A DNA stretch of 64,000 nucleotides from Robertkochia solimangrovi (GCF_007279655.1 NZ_QKWN01000002.1:310001-374000); one strand, 5' to 3'; counted from the stretch's first letter, positions 27,440-36,895 are shown. A program made the numbers and translations. The notes: generated by a model from the sequence alone, not told the origin.

Positions 27440-28186
27440 ATGAAAAATTATTTCAATATTCTTTCAATTTTGATAGCTGTACTTTTGATGATATCATGTG
27501 AAAGAGATGAGATCGGTTCCTTTGAAGCCGATGCCGCGATTAATTTTGTGGTGAACAATGATTCGAGAACCTATGCTTCCGGGTATAGCTTTCTGGGGAA
27601 TGAATCTTCTGAGTATGAAGCAGAAATTCCGGTGAGGATTATCGGTGATTCTGCCAGTTACGATCGTTACTTCAATGTAACGGTTATCGAAGATTCACTC
27701 ACCACTGCAACTTCTTCTCAGTATGAAATATTACAGGGAATTGTTCCTTCGGGTGCGTTTCTTGGAAAGCTGCATCTGAAAGTTTTAAACTCAACCGTAT
27801 TAGATTCTACGGAGGTAGCCGTTCATCTGCAAATTTCGAATTCAGATGATTTTACTGTGGGTAATACCGAACAGGTAGATTATGTATTTACCTGGACCAA
27901 TAAGGTTTTAGTGCCTGCCTGGACGTATTACAGGTATTTCTTCTGTAGACATCCGAGTTCCAATGCCTATCGTGCCTTTGTGATCTCCACCGGAATGACC
28001 AGTTTTACAATTAATGATTACAGAGCGTTAGGACCAACTGGTGCTCAGGTAAAAGGTACTGAATTCGGAGATTATATCAAGCAATATAATTTAGAACATC
28101 CAGGGGAACCGATGCTTCATGATGATGGACCAAATGCAGGAGAGGAGATCGTACCAATTTATTACACCCATGAATTATATGATTAA
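27440..28186 (+). CDS. DUF4843-domain lipoprotein
   Basis: Predicted surface lipoprotein of 248 residues, lipobox LMISC (C20) followed by ERDEIGSFEADAAINFV. The body is beta-rich, with an EAEIPVRIIGDSASYDRYFNVTV segment resembling the Calx-beta/Ig-like fold seen in DUF4843 proteins, and a C-terminal part with YYRYFFCRHPSSNAYRAF. The family is known only from SusC/SusD loci of this type and its biochemical role is unknown; a probable accessory ligand-binding protein. It lies between susD and a PKD-like lipoprotein gene in the same operon (gaps 17 and 45 bases). Confidence 0.85.
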   Translation: MKNYFNILSILIAVLLMISCERDEIGSFEADAAINFVVNNDSRTYASGYSFLGNESSEYEAEIPVRIIGDSASYDRYFNVTVIEDSLTTATSSQYEILQGIVPSGAFLGKLHLKVLNSTVLDSTEVAVHLQISNSDDFTVGNTEQVDYVFTWTNKVLVPAWTYYRYFFCRHPSSNAYRAFVISTGMTSFTINDYRALGPTGAQVKGTEFGDYIKQYNLEHPGEPMLHDDGPNAGEEIVPIYYTHELYD

Positions 28187-28231
28187 GTTGAATATCCGGA
28201 TGAATCTCATCTGGTTTGAAATTATTTGAAT

Positions 28232-29764
28232 ATGAAAAAATCTATTATATACAGATCATTATTTATTATAGTGGGATTTCTCAGTGTTGCCTGTTTTAAT
28301 GACGAGAGTTCATTGGATGTCAACGAGATTCCTACAGTTGTAATCGACACTACAGGCATAGGAAGCCTTTCGGTGTATCAATTTGAGAATTTAAAAGTAG
28401 CTCCGGAAATAGCTTATGAAGGCATTTCAGAGGATGATCTTGATTATTCCTGGAAAATCAATCTTGAACCCAATGACACCTTATATCAAATTATTGGAAC
28501 TGAAGCTACGCTCGATTACCCTATAGAGTTTAAACCTACATCTTCTAACTATGCACATCAATTAGTATTAACAGTAACCAATAAAGCAAATGGTATTGCT
28601 TCCCTGATGGCCTGGCCTGTTAAGGTTTTAAATAATATTGGTGAAGGATTGGTGATTGCCGAAACCTCTGATGGTGTAAATACCGATATCAGTCACATAA
28701 TGGCACCGGAATTCACTCCGGATCTTACTGAAAATAGTGTAAAGCATCATGTGTATTCCGCACTGAATGGAACTACCCTAGCAGGGATAATTAAGCAAAT
28801 GCGATTTGCCAGGGTATATGGCGAAGATGCCATTTATGCCATATCAGATGCTGATCTGTATCGTATAAATACCTTTGATTATACGTTTGGGGGTAGTAAC
28901 GATGATCTTTTTTATGCTGCAAAAGACAGTTATTCGCCTGATGCGATTTTAGGTGTTTATCAGGGTGACATGTATATAGATAGTGGTCGCCTGACCTCCA
29001 CGTATCTCGGAGCTTCAAGCAGATATGGACTTCCATTTTCTTCAGACTATCAGGTACCGGGTAAAATTGCCGCGAATCCAATTTCTAATCCTGCAGTGGT
29101 TATAACCTTTTATGAGCAGGAAAGTGGTCAATTTATCTATCAACCGTCGATTACACAGTTTGGAGACAATACCATGTATCCGATTCCAGCAATTACCAAT
29201 GGAAATTTCGATCCAGCCAATGTACCGGACAGAGTCATTTTAGCAGCTGATGTTAATACGGATGGAGGCTTTATGCATTTATTAAAGGATCAGAATTCAG
29301 GTAAGGTAGAATTATATACGTTTGATGGCGGTGAAAGTAATTATCCTTCTCCTTATCCACCGAACCCACTGGGGTATTTTGATCTGAGTGAAGCACCGGG
29401 AATTAGTGAAGCTGAACATTTTGCATTTTTAAATGATCAGGATATACTTTATTATGCTTCAGGAGATAAAGTGTATGCAATAATCTATAGTTCTTCAACA
29501 CCGGTAATTGCCGAAAGGTATTCTGTTCCTGACGGAGCAGAGATCACTACCCTGCAGGTATATCGTCAGGCGGATTATCCATGGAGATCGGGTTCTTATC
29601 TTGCGTTGAATAACAAGTCATTGATTTTATCTTCATATGATGGTGTAGAAGGTGAAGTCTATTTGTTACCGCTTATAAATACCGGAGTTGGAAATGTCGA
29701 TTTACCCAATGTAAAAACCTTTTCAGGGTTTGACCGAATTACAGCGATAACCACACAATTGTAA
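28232..29764 (+). CDS. PKD-like family lipoprotein
   Basis: Surface lipoprotein of about 510 residues, lipobox SVAC followed by FNDESSLDVNE. The N-terminal part (about 25-135) holds one or two PKD-like Ig domains (YSWKINLEPNDTLYQIIGTEATL; YAHQLVLTVTNKANG). The remainder (about 140-510) looks like a propeller or repeated beta domain with segments such as RVYGEDAIYAISDADLYRIN and DILYYASGDKVYAIIYSS. No catalytic motif is seen. The ATG at 28232 is preferred to a TTG two codons earlier. This protein and DUF4843 are the usual companions of this SusCD subtype. A long-stem terminator follows the gene. Confidence 0.82.
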   Translation: MKKSIIYRSLFIIVGFLSVACFNDESSLDVNEIPTVVIDTTGIGSLSVYQFENLKVAPEIAYEGISEDDLDYSWKINLEPNDTLYQIIGTEATLDYPIEFKPTSSNYAHQLVLTVTNKANGIASLMAWPVKVLNNIGEGLVIAETSDGVNTDISHIMAPEFTPDLTENSVKHHVYSALNGTTLAGIIKQMRFARVYGEDAIYAISDADLYRINTFDYTFGGSNDDLFYAAKDSYSPDAILGVYQGDMYIDSGRLTSTYLGASSRYGLPFSSDYQVPGKIAANPISNPAVVITFYEQESGQFIYQPSITQFGDNTMYPIPAITNGNFDPANVPDRVILAADVNTDGGFMHLLKDQNSGKVELYTFDGGESNYPSPYPPNPLGYFDLSEAPGISEAEHFAFLNDQDILYYASGDKVYAIIYSSSTPVIAERYSVPDGAEITTLQVYRQADYPWRSGSYLALNNKSLILSSYDGVEGEVYLLPLINTGVGNVDLPNVKTFSGFDRITAITTQL

Positions 29765-29769
29765 AAAAC

Positions 29770-29828
29770 AAATCCCTGTTCTTTTTGAATTTACACAGCT
29801 CCTTTTTTAAAGGACAGGGATTTTATTG
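29770..29828 (+). terminator. long-stem terminator ending the susCD operon
   Basis: AAATCCCTGT (29770-29779) pairs with ACAGGGATTT (29814-29823); pairing continues inward through TCTTT / AAAGG with one G-T pair. TTTTATT follows. It separates the SusCD operon from the ABC transporter genes, implying separate or read-through transcription. Confidence 0.75.
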
Positions 29829-29851
29829 TCCTAAAAGACATAAAAAAGTTT

Positions 29852-32104
29852 ATGAAAAAAATCATTGAAATAACCAAGCTGGAGTTAAGCGTTCTGTTCT
29901 ATTCACCCATTGCCTGGATCTTATTAATACTATTTGCCCTGCAAAGCGGTTTGTCATTTACGGATCTGCTCGAAGCTAAAGCGAATAGTCAACAATTAGG
30001 GAATGACTTAAAGGATCTCACATATAGTATTTTTGGAGGTGATCGTGGGTTTCTGTCTACTGTAAAGAACAGGCTATATCTGTTCATTCCCTTATTAACC
30101 ATGGGGACATTTAGCAAAGAAATGAGTTCAGGGACGATAAAATTACTGTTTAGTTCTCCGGTAAGTAATTTCCAAATAGTTCTTGGAAAATACGTTGCCT
30201 TTATGATCTACGGTATATTTCTATGCGTTGCCTTGTTAATGGTAATGGGTACAGGCGTGCTATCCATTGAAAATTTCGATGTACGCTATGTTTTAGGCGG
30301 GATATTGGGGCTGTATCTTTTAATATGTACCTATGCTGCTATTGGAATATTTATGTCTTCACTCACCACTTATCAGGTGGTGGCGGCTATCAGTACTTTA
30401 GGATTGTTGGCTGCTCTTCATTACATAGGTGAGGTAGGCCAGAGTATCGATATCATTCGGAATATAACCTATTGGCTTTCGATATCTGGTAGGGTCGATA
30501 ATTTTATCAATGGATTGATCGGAAGCAGGGATGTAATTTATTTCATTGCAGTGATTCTGTTTTTTCTGATGCTTACCGTTTTCCAACTGGAAAAGGCGAA
30601 GAATAAGATACCTTTTAAACATGCAGCCATAAGAATAACGAAACTATTAGTCTGCTTAACCGCAGTAGGTTTCTTGAGTACAGTTTCCTTTCTAGATCTG
30701 TATCTGGATACCACCAGATTCGATAAAATGACACTTACTAAGCAAACAAAGAACCTGTTACATCAGATAGATAAGCCGGTTACACTGACTACCTACGTCA
30801 ATATAATTAATAATTATGCACATTTAGGTTCTCCTAAATGGAGGATTTTCGATCGAAAGCAATTTGACCAGTACAGGAGATTTTTGCCGGATATGGAAAT
30901 GAACTATGTTGCCTATTACGATTCTACGTTCACAGACAGGGATACCAAATATAAATCATTAGAAGAACTGGCACAACGTTCTGCCACTGCCTATGGTTTT
31001 GATTTTGAGTCAGTTCTAAGACCTGAAGAGATACGCAAAATAGCAGATCTTACCGAAGAGAACAATTTATTTGTCAGAAAGCTGGAATATGATGGAAAAT
31101 CAACAAGTTTAAGAATGTTCTATGATATGCTTGCCTATCCCGGAGAGGCAGAAATCTCAGCGGCATTCAAAAGACTTCTGACAAAACCCGCTATAGTAGG
31201 GGTGTTGGATATCAGTGGAGAACGAAACATTGCGCGAATCGGGGACAAAGGATATAAAAATTTTATCAAAGAATTTACCCGACGTTCCTCAAGAATAAAT
31301 CAGGGATTTGATTTCCAAATCATCGATGGTGATAATTTAGATCAGATCAATGATTCACTTTCGTTTCTCCTAATCGCCGATCCGATGGAACATTATAGCG
31401 AAGATGTCCTGTCTATACTTAAGAAATATATTCAAGAAGGCGGTAATCTGCTTCTAAATGCTGAGCCGGGTAAAACCGACTATTTGAATCCGTTGGTTTC
31501 AACCCTGGGCATGAAATTAAGGGAAGGAAAACTTTTGAGTGCTACCGGTGATCTTGAAGAGGATCTTATCATAGCTAAAGTTGATACAACCAGCGTCAGG
31601 TTTGATTTTGATGCAGCTTCCTCCAGGGGAATCGTAAGTCTTTCCGGAGCGATTTTCGTTGAGGAAAGTGACAGCTCAGATTTTATGAAAACACCCTTGT
31701 TATATACGGACCAAAATGTGGTAAATACGGTAGTTTCAGATAGCATACTCGGAGATCAATCGGAGAAAACCGTGCATAACAGCCCTTTAGGTTGGTTGCT
31801 TGAACGAAAGAAAGAGAATAAAACACAAAAGATCGCCATCGTAGGAGATGCTGATTATTTGAGCAATGGGGAATTAGGCCGGTATAATCTTAGAACAAAG
31901 AATTTCGAATTTGCTTCAGCTTTGTTCTCCTGGTTTAGCAATGGTGAATATGCCATTGAGATATATCGCCCGGAACCCATAGATAACGAAATTACAGCTG
32001 ATCAAGCCGGACTTAATTGGGTGACAATTTTCCTTACAATGATCATACCTGGTCTTTTATTGGTAACCGCAGTGTATTTACTGATTGCCAGAAAACAAAA
32101 ATAA
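29852..32104 (+). CDS. ABC-2 permease fused to a GldG-like domain (copy 1)
   Basis: Membrane protein of 750 residues in two parts. Residues 1-250 are an ABC-2 permease like GldF, with about six membrane segments (LELSVLFYSPIAWILLILFALQ; the conserved PLLTMGTFSKEMSSGTIKLLFSSPVS loop near 80-108). After a membrane segment near 265-285, residues about 290-715 form a GldG/IFT-like extracytoplasmic domain (GVLDISGERN, DADYLSNGELG), ending with a final membrane segment (NWVTIFLTMIIPGLLLVTAVYLL). In flavobacterial gliding, GldF and GldG are separate proteins with ATPase GldA; here they are one chain. The partner ATPase gene follows directly (its ATG is 4 bases past this stop). Confidence 0.85.
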   Translation: MKKIIEITKLELSVLFYSPIAWILLILFALQSGLSFTDLLEAKANSQQLGNDLKDLTYSIFGGDRGFLSTVKNRLYLFIPLLTMGTFSKEMSSGTIKLLFSSPVSNFQIVLGKYVAFMIYGIFLCVALLMVMGTGVLSIENFDVRYVLGGILGLYLLICTYAAIGIFMSSLTTYQVVAAISTLGLLAALHYIGEVGQSIDIIRNITYWLSISGRVDNFINGLIGSRDVIYFIAVILFFLMLTVFQLEKAKNKIPFKHAAIRITKLLVCLTAVGFLSTVSFLDLYLDTTRFDKMTLTKQTKNLLHQIDKPVTLTTYVNIINNYAHLGSPKWRIFDRKQFDQYRRFLPDMEMNYVAYYDSTFTDRDTKYKSLEELAQRSATAYGFDFESVLRPEEIRKIADLTEENNLFVRKLEYDGKSTSLRMFYDMLAYPGEAEISAAFKRLLTKPAIVGVLDISGERNIARIGDKGYKNFIKEFTRRSSRINQGFDFQIIDGDNLDQINDSLSFLLIADPMEHYSEDVLSILKKYIQEGGNLLLNAEPGKTDYLNPLVSTLGMKLREGKLLSATGDLEEDLIIAKVDTTSVRFDFDAASSRGIVSLSGAIFVEESDSSDFMKTPLLYTDQNVVNTVVSDSILGDQSEKTVHNSPLGWLLERKKENKTQKIAIVGDADYLSNGELGRYNLRTKNFEFASALFSWFSNGEYAIEIYRPEPIDNEITADQAGLNWVTIFLTMIIPGLLLVTAVYLLIARKQK

Positions 32105-32108
32105 TAGA

Positions 32109-33065
32109 ATGCATAAAACTGAAATAATGAAGCATTTAAGTGTTGCTAAAGTTGAAAGCCTGTCACATCGATATAGTAAAGACTGGGCGATTAAGAATAT
32201 AAATTTTGAAGTTTTTAATCAGAGAATACTTGGACTTCTGGGCTCAAATGGAGCTGGAAAATCAACTACTATGAACATTTTGTGTGGTGTAATTAGCCAA
32301 ACTGAAGGCATAGCTTGGATTGATGGAATTAATATTCGGGAACAACCGGTAATCGCAAAAAAGCAAATTGGCTTCTTACCACAGAAGGCTCCACTCTATA
32401 TGGAACTTACCGTGAATGAATATCTGACCTATTGCGCACACCTGAGATCTATTCCAAAAGCAGAGATAAAAAATGCGTTGGATGTCGCAAAAAGGAAATG
32501 TGGTATAGCTCATTTTAGTAACCGACTGATAAAAAATCTTTCCGGTGGATATCAGCAACGGGTAGGATTAGCCCAGGCTATAATTCATAATCCTAAACTG
32601 GTTGTACTCGATGAACCTACTAATGGTTTAGATCCGAATCAAATTCTTGAGGTTAGAAAGCTCATCAAAGAAATTGCTGAAGACAGAGCAGTGATTCTTT
32701 CAACTCATATCCTATCGGAAGTCCAGGCAACCTGTGATGATATCGTTATGATCGAAAATGGGCAAACGGTATTCTCGGATACCTTAAGTGCCTTTAATAA
32801 TTATATCAAACCGAATTCCCTGATCATGGAATTGACAACGATACCTGATGAATCCGAAATTAAATCGATAGAAGGCGTTACCGATGTTTCTATTATTAAT
32901 AAAAATACAATTAGGGTATTTTTTAAGGAAAGTGATGGAATGACGCAACGATTGATCCGGGAAAGTGTGACTAAAGGATGGAGTTTAAATGAAATATTTC
33001 TGGAAAAAGCATCTCTTGATGGTGTTTTTGCTCAACTATCCGGGAAGGCTCCGCAAAACTTGTAA
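32109..33065 (+). CDS. ABC transporter ATP-binding protein, GldA-like
   Basis: Cytoplasmic ATPase of about 318 residues. Walker A GLLGSNGAGKST, Q-loop region QIGFLPQKAPLY, signature LSGGYQQRVGLAQ, Walker B LVVLDEPTNGLDP and switch histidine in STHILSE are all intact, so it should be active. The C-terminal about 80 residues are an extension of the type found in ABC-2 exporters. The start is placed at the ATG 32109, since the frame's upstream continuation uses TTG and overlaps the previous gene; an ATG six codons later is also possible. It lies between the two fused permease genes and is the only ATPase in the unit, so both permeases probably share it as a heteromeric complex. Confidence 0.9.
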   Translation: MHKTEIMKHLSVAKVESLSHRYSKDWAIKNINFEVFNQRILGLLGSNGAGKSTTMNILCGVISQTEGIAWIDGINIREQPVIAKKQIGFLPQKAPLYMELTVNEYLTYCAHLRSIPKAEIKNALDVAKRKCGIAHFSNRLIKNLSGGYQQRVGLAQAIIHNPKLVVLDEPTNGLDPNQILEVRKLIKEIAEDRAVILSTHILSEVQATCDDIVMIENGQTVFSDTLSAFNNYIKPNSLIMELTTIPDESEIKSIEGVTDVSIINKNTIRVFFKESDGMTQRLIRESVTKGWSLNEIFLEKASLDGVFAQLSGKAPQNL

Positions 33066-33091
33066 TCCTAACTAAACCTACATCTTAAAGA

Positions 33092-35362
33092 ATGAGAAAA
33101 ATATTTAGAATTGCAAAACTCGAATTAAACCTGATGTTTTACTCGCCGATCGCATGGTTGGTGTTGGTTTTGTTTACCATTCAGACAGGAATTACTTTTT
33201 TCGATCTGTTATATACGCAGGAGACCTCGCAACAATTAGGGCGGCCGTTAAGTGTTTTAACTAAGGTTCTGTTTGCTGGCGATAAGGGAATACTCGCAAC
33301 GGTTCAGCGCAATCTCTATCTGTACGTGCCGTTACTGACCATGGGATTGTTTAGCCGTGAATTCAGTTCGGGGTCAATAAAATTATTGGTATCATCACCG
33401 GTGACAAATGTACAGATCGTATTAGGGAAATACTTTGCGCTATTGATTTACGGATTATTATTAATGGGTATTCTTTCTTTATTCATAATACCCGCCGAAA
33501 TCGGAATAAAGGATGCAGACCTGCCATTTGTAATCGGTGGAATATTAGGGAATTATTTGTTGCTGTGTGTTTATGCCGCTATAGGGTTATTTATGTCAAG
33601 TCTGACTTCTTATCAGATCGTTGCAGCCATCAGTACGCTTGCCGTACTCGCCTTTTTAAACTTTATTGGAACAATAGGTCAGCAATATGATCTGGTAAGG
33701 GAAATAACGTATTGGTTCTCCTTAAATGGTCGCACTAATAATTTTGTGAATGGATTGATCAGCACAAAGGATCTGGTGTATTTCTTCGTGATTATGTTAA
33801 TGTTTCTTGCTTTTACTTATATGCGACTTGAATTCAGTCGTCTTATACTAAGCAGATCCAGGAAAATTATGAATTATCTAGGAGTCGTTTTGGTTTGTGT
33901 TGGGATAGGATATGTTTCCAGTATGCCCGTATGCAACTATTATTATGATTCAACAAGATTTAAAGACAGAACGCTAACCGATACTTCTCAAAATATTCTT
34001 GATTTAATGGATAGCAAACAAGATGTTGAGATCACCAGCTATGTCAATATTTTACATTATTCGGCCCAATATGGAACTCCTTTGAATCGAATTGATGATC
34101 AAAATCACTTTGAAAAATACAGGAGATTCATTCCGGAAATGAAAATGAATTATATAGCATATTATGATACGGTGCCTTATAACCGGGATACAGTTTTAAC
34201 CCTGAGTGAAAAAGCAAAGAATGCCGCATCCGCTTATAAATTTGATTTCGAAAAAGTGCTGAATCCGAATCAGATCCGATCCGAAATAAATCTGCTGCCT
34301 GAGCATAACCGCCTCGTCAGATTTTTAAGTTATAACGGAAAAACAACGCCGCTTAGAATGTTTGATGATATACTGGCCTATCCCGGGGAGCGAGAAATCA
34401 CAGCTGCGTTTAAAAGACTTTTGGATGATCCGGTTAAAATTGGAATTTTATCGGGCCATGGGGAAAGAAATATTCAAATCTTGGATAATTCCGGTTTTAA
34501 GGTTTTTATGAATGGTACCAATGTTAGATCCTCATTGATCAATCAGGGATTCGATGTTTTTGAAGTGACGGGAAGTGCAGGACATAAATTGATAGATTCA
34601 ATAGATGTACTGGTGGTTTCAGACCCTGTTGAAAAAATAGACAGCACGGTTGTAAATTCTATATCCGATTATCTTTTAGCAGGAGGAGACGCCATTTTTA
34701 CAGCGGATCCCGGAAATGAGAATCTTAACCACTTTTTCGATTTATTGGGTATTGAAAAATTAGAAGGTACCTTGTTAGAAGAAAGTGAAGATTTTGAAAT
34801 GGATCTCATTCAGGGAAAGATCCCACCGGTCGCAGAAAAATTGAATATTAAGTTCTATGACGATGCCATTGTGACTTTGAACAAGGCGATGGGGTTAAAC
34901 CTTGAGAAAGTTCAAAACACCTATGAAGTAACTCCCCTTGTGATTACGAATATAGAAACAGTCTGGAGTAAAATTGGACCTTTTGACCTCGGGCTGGAAC
35001 GTGTTAAATTTGATCCGAGTGCAGAGCAAAAGAAAGCAGTACCCGTAATAGTCGCTCTGGAAAAACAATTTGAAAATAACAGACAGCGTATTATCGTTTC
35101 CGGAGATTCAGATTTTCTTAGTAATTCAGAAATGACACGTAATAATTTAAGGAATGTTAATGCTTCTTTTGCTACGAAAGTTTTTAGTTGGCTTGTAGAT
35201 GACAAATTTCCAATTAAAACTTCCCGACCTAAAGCTTTGGATACAGAAATAACCATTAACAGAAATCAGATTCTGGTCTGGAAATATGTTTTTGTAATAC
35301 TCCTTCCAATCTTAATAGCTATCACTGGAATATACCTCCTTATGCGGAGGAAAAGATTTTAG
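33092..35362 (+). CDS. ABC-2 permease fused to a GldG-like domain (copy 2)
   Basis: Paralogue of the protein encoded at 29852-32104, 756 residues and collinear along its whole length. Identical short blocks include FYSPIAW, SQQLG, PLLTMG, SSPV and QIVLGKY in the permease part, and RMFDDILAYPGE (RMFYDMLAYPGE in copy 1), AAFKRLL and SGDSDFLSN in the GldG-like part. Same layout of about six N-terminal membrane segments, a large extracytoplasmic domain, and a last membrane segment followed by positively charged MRRKRF. Two diverged copies around one ATPase point to an obligate heterodimer with asymmetric lobes. A terminator follows. Confidence 0.85.
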   Translation: MRKIFRIAKLELNLMFYSPIAWLVLVLFTIQTGITFFDLLYTQETSQQLGRPLSVLTKVLFAGDKGILATVQRNLYLYVPLLTMGLFSREFSSGSIKLLVSSPVTNVQIVLGKYFALLIYGLLLMGILSLFIIPAEIGIKDADLPFVIGGILGNYLLLCVYAAIGLFMSSLTSYQIVAAISTLAVLAFLNFIGTIGQQYDLVREITYWFSLNGRTNNFVNGLISTKDLVYFFVIMLMFLAFTYMRLEFSRLILSRSRKIMNYLGVVLVCVGIGYVSSMPVCNYYYDSTRFKDRTLTDTSQNILDLMDSKQDVEITSYVNILHYSAQYGTPLNRIDDQNHFEKYRRFIPEMKMNYIAYYDTVPYNRDTVLTLSEKAKNAASAYKFDFEKVLNPNQIRSEINLLPEHNRLVRFLSYNGKTTPLRMFDDILAYPGEREITAAFKRLLDDPVKIGILSGHGERNIQILDNSGFKVFMNGTNVRSSLINQGFDVFEVTGSAGHKLIDSIDVLVVSDPVEKIDSTVVNSISDYLLAGGDAIFTADPGNENLNHFFDLLGIEKLEGTLLEESEDFEMDLIQGKIPPVAEKLNIKFYDDAIVTLNKAMGLNLEKVQNTYEVTPLVITNIETVWSKIGPFDLGLERVKFDPSAEQKKAVPVIVALEKQFENNRQRIIVSGDSDFLSNSEMTRNNLRNVNASFATKVFSWLVDDKFPIKTSRPKALDTEITINRNQILVWKYVFVILLPILIAITGIYLLMRRKRF

Positions 35363-35420
35363 ATTTAGTGTAATCCTATCTGAATGAATGTTATCAAAGT
35401 AATTTATAATAGGGTAGGTG

Positions 35421-35461
35421 TATACCCGGTCATTGTAAGAAATTGGTCGGGTATATTTTTT
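35421..35461 (+). terminator. terminator after the ABC transporter unit
   Basis: TATACCCG (35421-35428) and CGGGTATA (35448-35455) with a 19-base loop, then TTTTT. It closes the plus-strand transporter unit, 9 bases before the end of the convergent lipoprotein gene. Confidence 0.75.
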
Positions 35462-35470
35462 AGACTGATT

Positions 35471-36895
35471 TTATCGGTATACCCGCTGAGAAAGCCGACT
35501 ATCATTCCGTTGAAGTATGGGAGCTACGTTGAAGATATTACCAAAGCCTTCGATGACTTTTCCGTTCTTGCCGACGACGATCACCCGGTTCGGCTGAATA
35601 TAACCCAAAGTATTGATGAGATAATCGAAACTTCTGGCGCGAAACTGATTTGTATCTTCGATCATATTAGCAGCAATCAGACCATCTTTCCACATCTTTT
35701 GGTCGGAGTCGATATTGATGCCGATAAATCTGCAATTCGGAAATTTTTCCTGAAGTGCAAATATTTGCTTACGGATATTCTTGGTATGATTTTTTTGAGA
35801 CATCGACCAGAAATAATAAACCGTACGCTCCGGATAATGTAGCGAATCGATCTCCCGTAGATCACCTTCCATATCAACAAAGGTCAATGTAGGAACTGTT
35901 TTACCAGGCTGAAGGTTCACTATCGAATGGTAAATGTTATCGATGATATGTTGTTTCTCTTCATGTTGTGAAACCGTATGGTAGTGATCGATAAAAGCTT
36001 TGTTATTCAAATTATTATGGTCGACCTTGAAATAGGATAATGCCGTGCTCTCAAAAAGATCTTCTTTAATAGCATCCTTAGAAAGCAGGCTGTCTATCAG
36101 GTCCAGTTTGTGAACAAAGAATTGAAGAGGCCATACAGTGCCTTTGTCCTTTCTGTGCTTCTGAGAATACATAAATGCCAGCCGGTTCAGATGTTTATCC
36201 ATGAACTGAAGGTATGGACGGTAATAGACCAGAACGGAGTCGCTGTAACTGATATCTTTCAGGTAACCATAGTATCCCTCGGGCATTTGAGGAACGGAAT
36301 CCAGGTTATTACTGTATTTATGTCGAAGAGGGAATTGTTCTTTGATTCGGTAATATGGATAATCTATAGAAGCCTTAGCAATATGGTTGACAAGGTCAGA
36401 ATTATCATTTTCCTTTACGAAATCAGCATAAAGCTCCATTTTCATTTCGCGAAGTGAATCCAGTTTCTTTTCAAACAGGACCGGATCGATATCATAAAAG
36501 TTTGGGATAAGCCAGTATTCTTCATCTTCGATCAATAGAAAAAGGTCGATCAGAAAATTGTTCTTTTCGGCACCTCTTCCCGAGAATACCAAAGATTCGT
36601 CAAAACTATTGTCAATGGTGTTAAGACGCATCAGTAAACTGTCACCTTTTTCGAGTATGATATGTTGGTATTCATTATTTTCAAAGCGATACAGACCTTC
36701 CTTGATATCCGACAATTCAAACATGAATCTGTTATTATCATCAAGTTCGACGGAATCTATGATGTCATCTTCATACAGCAAATAGATTGTATCATCGTAA
36801 GGATTTACGATTTCCCCACCGAAATAGGTTATTTCGGGAGTTTCTTTGCAGCTGTAAGTAAATAAGACAGTAAGCGCTATGAAAAGCTTTTTCAT
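35471..36895 (-). CDS. TlpA-like thioredoxin-fold lipoprotein without a CxxC motif
   Basis: Lipoprotein of 474 residues (lipobox FTYSC, C16). An N-terminal beta domain of DUF4369 type (GGEIVNPYDDTIYLLYED; ...NRFMFELSDIKEGLYRF) and a helical middle section precede a C-terminal thioredoxin domain (about 330-474). The strand-loop position that should read W-x-x-C-x-x-C is WSMSQKNH at 363-370, with no cysteine, so it cannot be a disulfide reductase. The GINIDSD and later PNRVIVVGKNGKV (with cis-proline-type position) segments keep the fold. TlpA-type lipoproteins commonly accompany DUF4843/PKD-type SusCD loci; this one faces the ABC unit and may belong to the same system as a binding protein or chaperone. 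Confidence 0.82.
   Translation of the reverse strand: MKKLFIALTVLFTYSCKETPEITYFGGEIVNPYDDTIYLLYEDDIIDSVELDDNNRFMFELSDIKEGLYRFENNEYQHIILEKGDSLLMRLNTIDNSFDESLVFSGRGAEKNNFLIDLFLLIEDEEYWLIPNFYDIDPVLFEKKLDSLREMKMELYADFVKENDNSDLVNHIAKASIDYPYYRIKEQFPLRHKYSNNLDSVPQMPEGYYGYLKDISYSDSVLVYYRPYLQFMDKHLNRLAFMYSQKHRKDKGTVWPLQFFVHKLDLIDSLLSKDAIKEDLFESTALSYFKVDHNNLNNKAFIDHYHTVSQHEEKQHIIDNIYHSIVNLQPGKTVPTLTFVDMEGDLREIDSLHYPERTVYYFWSMSQKNHTKNIRKQIFALQEKFPNCRFIGINIDSDQKMWKDGLIAANMIEDTNQFRARSFDYLINTLGYIQPNRVIVVGKNGKVIEGFGNIFNVAPILQRNDSRLSQRVYR

Noticed and set aside
35384-35842. 152-codon plus-strand frame near the TlpA-like gene
   Set aside because: Mostly antisense to the lipoprotein coding sequence and crossing a terminator hairpin; no protein features.
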